Part shown: positions 31,542 to 32,896 of the stretch, one piece after another
How positions within the stretch are numbered: the first letter of the stretch is position 1
Layout: the number at the start of each line of letters is the position of its first letter
Origin: Deltaproteobacteria bacterium
GTDB taxonomy: Bacteria; Desulfobacterota; RBG-13-43-22
Length of the DNA stretch: 32,896 nt
Direction: 5' to 3'
NCBI GenBank assembly: GCA_016219225.1
Contig: JACRBX010000032.1
Span: 1-32,896, forward strand
The notes under the pieces: generated by a model
Databases searched by the model: none
The model's input: only the letters and a program-made list of their open reading frames with translations
What the model was told of the DNA's origin: nothing
Made by a program: the position numbers and the translations under genes

Positions 31542-32078
31542 TTACTTATGACAAACAAAACAGGCGTTGCTTATCCCCTTTTTTTCATGACAGGTTTCGC
31601 AGGTTTTCATCGTCATGGCTTCCGGGGCATATCCGGAAATCCATTTATAGCGATAGGTCGGATTTTTATCGGTCTTGCCGCCTACGGACTGATGACAGGT
31701 CTTGCATTCTATTTTGGCCATCTTAATGTGGGCGATGTGAGAGAAAAAGACGTGATCGGGTTGTTTGGAATAAATGTGCCAGGCCAGACCCCTTTTTATA
31801 AGATCTTGTTCCTCTTCGGTTATCTCCAATCCGCCATGGCATTCCAGACACTTGGTTATAGGCGGTATGCCGGCGAACGTGCCGTCAGGCTTAAAAAAAT
31901 GGCAGTCTTCGCATTTTAAGGTGGCCTCTTCCCCATGCTTCAGGTGACTGAACCGGACCGGTTGTTCTTGCGCAACCTGAATTATCTTTGGAAAAGCAAC
32001 CCAACCCAAACTTAAGGAAGCGATCAGCCCGATCCCAAAAAATAACCATTTGCCCCTGGTCTTGCCCTCTTTTTCCAT
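31542..32078 (-). CDS. qrcA: membrane-anchored multihaem cytochrome c, QrcA-like
   Basis: A 178-residue cytochrome with an N-terminal membrane anchor (about residues 10-30) and five CxxCH haem sites at 56-60, 77-81, 125-129, 160-164 and 173-177. His pairs such as 'FSHLKHG' (44-50) and 'FFSHIAHIK' (111-119) are likely distal ligands, a class III/c7-like pattern. In Qrc this subunit accepts electrons from soluble type I cytochrome c3. Desulfovibrio QrcA is described with six haems; only five canonical motifs are found here. First gene of the operon; the next, qrcB, follows after 47 bp. ATG 32078 has only a weak ribosome binding site. Confidence 0.82.
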   Translation of the reverse strand: MEKEGKTRGKWLFFGIGLIASLSLGWVAFPKIIQVAQEQPVRFSHLKHGEEATLKCEDCHFFKPDGTFAGIPPITKCLECHGGLEITEEEQDLIKRGLAWHIYSKQPDHVFFSHIAHIKMAKIECKTCHQSVGGKTDKNPTYRYKWISGYAPEAMTMKTCETCHEKKGISNACFVCHK

Positions 32079-32581
32079 AGACTTTGCCCCGGTCCTTTTT
32101 GCTTTATCTTTTATTGGGGGATAGTTTCACGCTTGCCCCTGCCGAAGCACCGGCGAAGCATGAAAATTACCCCTGTCCCCACCCCCCACATTCCCCTCGG
32201 AGGGGAAAAGCAAAGGTAGGGGGAGCGCAACGAAGCATGAAAATAGCTTCAAAGTACAAGGTTTTTCTCACTTGCATCTTGCACCTTGAAACTTTATTTT
32301 GAAACCTGTTCTTTTGTGTTACCTGAATATGTACTGCGAGTGCCCGCCCCTGATCTCTTTTGAGACCGAAAGGGGCCGTCATTGGAAGCAAGGAAAAATA
32401 TTTTTATCCTTATTGGTGAATCCGCCGGAGGCGGAGTATCCGCTAAAGGTCCGCCGGAGGCAGACCGGGAAAACAAACCTCTTTTGAAAATCGGTTGACA
32501 GGGTTTAATTAATTTTCATCCGGAAACTCAAAATTACCGGATGAAGCTTATTTTCTTTTTACTTCCCTTTTCTCTAACAGG
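32079..32581. other. 500-bp intergenic region rich in repeats
   Basis: No gene is supported. The left half holds repeat R9. Near 32414-32462 are two copies of the palindrome CCGCCGGAGGC(GG), and near 32191-32203 CCCCTCGGAGGGG, both common forms of dispersed GC palindromes. TTGACA at 32495-32500 has no matching -10 box and no plus-strand gene behind it. A promoter for the qrc operon must lie here but none is clear. Confidence 0.5.
32128..32302 (+). repeat. modular heptamer repeat, copy R9 (two heads)
   Basis: Two heads, GGCGAAGCATGAAAATTA (near 32151) and AACGAAGCATGAAAATAGC (near 32229), are separated by a CCCCTC/GAGGGG palindrome. They are followed by a CAAGG motif, the 7-mers CTTGCAT, CTTGCAC, CTTGAAA (from 32272) and the tail CTTTATTTTGAAAC. 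Confidence 0.75.
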
Positions 32582-32896
32582 TCAAGAAAATTTTTTATAA
32601 ATTTGATAAGCTTTCCGTATAACTCCTTCCGTGTCCCGGTGCAGGTTAAATGGTCCCAAATGATCCAGAGGGAAAAAACCGGCCTCTGCGGCATCGCTGC
32701 CGGCCTTGACCAACCCGCCGTTAAGCCGACACAAGTAATCCAGGACCACATAATGATAAAGAATTTTCCCTTGCGGGTCAGGCAGTATCCGTTCAAAGAC
32801 TTCGATAAAGGCCGACACTTCCACCTGCAAACCGGTTTCCTCTTCCACTTCCCGCCGGACGGCCCTTTCAATGGTCTCTCCGAGGTCCACTACCCC
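32582..32896 (-). CDS. Nudix hydrolase, C-terminal fragment (5' end outside window)
   Basis: The frame is open to the right-hand edge of the window and ends at TGA 32584-32582, leaving 104 residues. A complete Nudix box is seen at once: G-x5-E-x7-REVEEETGL, with the metal-binding Glu residues in 'REVEEE'. The remaining 'YHYVVLDYLCRL' strand and the final helix fit a small house-cleaning Nudix enzyme that hydrolyses a nucleoside diphosphate linked to another group. The N-terminal strands are missing. Substrate unknown. It is on the same strand as the qrc operon but 500 bp upstream of it. Confidence 0.85.
   Translation of the reverse strand, partial: GVVDLGETIERAVRREVEEETGLQVEVSAFIEVFERILPDPQGKILYHYVVLDYLCRLNGGLVKAGSDAAEAGFFPLDHLGPFNLHRDTEGVIRKAYQIYKKFS

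Noticed and set aside
32495-32500. TTGACA as part of a promoter
   Set aside because: No -10 box lies at suitable spacing and no plus-strand gene follows.

Overview
The window looks like a chromosomal segment of a Desulfobacterota (deltaproteobacterial) anaerobe. The main pointer is a Qrc-type quinone reductase operon (multihaem cytochrome c, molybdopterin-family protein, 4Fe-4S protein, NrfD-like membrane protein), which is typical of sulfate reducers and relatives. Supporting pointers are a pilMNOPQ cluster with separate minor pilin genes, a cmk-rpsA-sppA neighbourhood, a long-form SRP RNA, and a candidate UGA-coded selenocysteine. No phage, integrase, transposase or CRISPR array is visible.

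Layout. 1-6543 (+, visibly GC-richer than the rest): the end of a LysR-type regulator, an MFS transporter, an acyl-CoA synthetase (NDP-forming type) without an ATP-grasp domain, an iron-dependent alcohol dehydrogenase, and a PAS/histidine kinase/receiver hybrid that overlaps the dehydrogenase. 6552-9439 (-): a nucleoside phosphorylase-family protein, RecN and a cold-shock protein. 9635-13156 (-): PilX-, PilW- and FimT/GspH-like minor pilins and the prepilin peptidase. 13678-14286 (+): a Sua5/YciO/YrdC protein. 14274-18206 (-): SppA, ribosomal protein S1 and cytidylate kinase. 18379-18930 (+): an HU/IHF protein and the SRP RNA. 19285-24083 (+): pilM-N-O-P-Q. 24176-26810 (-): a FlgO/CsgG-like protein, a FlgT-C-like protein, a HAD phosphatase and a DUF1573 gene with an in-frame TGA. 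26884-32078 (-): qrcD-C-B-A. 32582-32896 (-): a truncated Nudix hydrolase.

How the genes fit together. PilM/N/O/P form the inner-membrane alignment platform and PilQ the outer-membrane secretin of a type IV pilus. The minor pilins and prepilin peptidase of the same machine lie about 6 kb away on the other strand. Qrc passes electrons from periplasmic cytochromes to menaquinone. The DUF1573-HAD-FlgT-like-FlgO-like genes are tightly packed behind qrcD and run towards pilQ.

Most unusual signals. (1) The DUF1573 gene carries TGA exactly where the family normally has its first conserved Cys. A 6-bp hairpin with a G-rich loop follows at bacterial SECIS spacing, and the family match resumes in the same frame. 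(2) At least nine intergenic copies of a modular repeat are present. Each has a GAAGCATGAAAAT-type head, a tail ending in TATTTTCG, and interchangeable tandem arrays of 7-bp period in between. Several copies sit exactly between a stop codon and the next Shine-Dalgarno/start. (3) The cytidylate kinase P-loop has Ile in place of the Walker A Lys.
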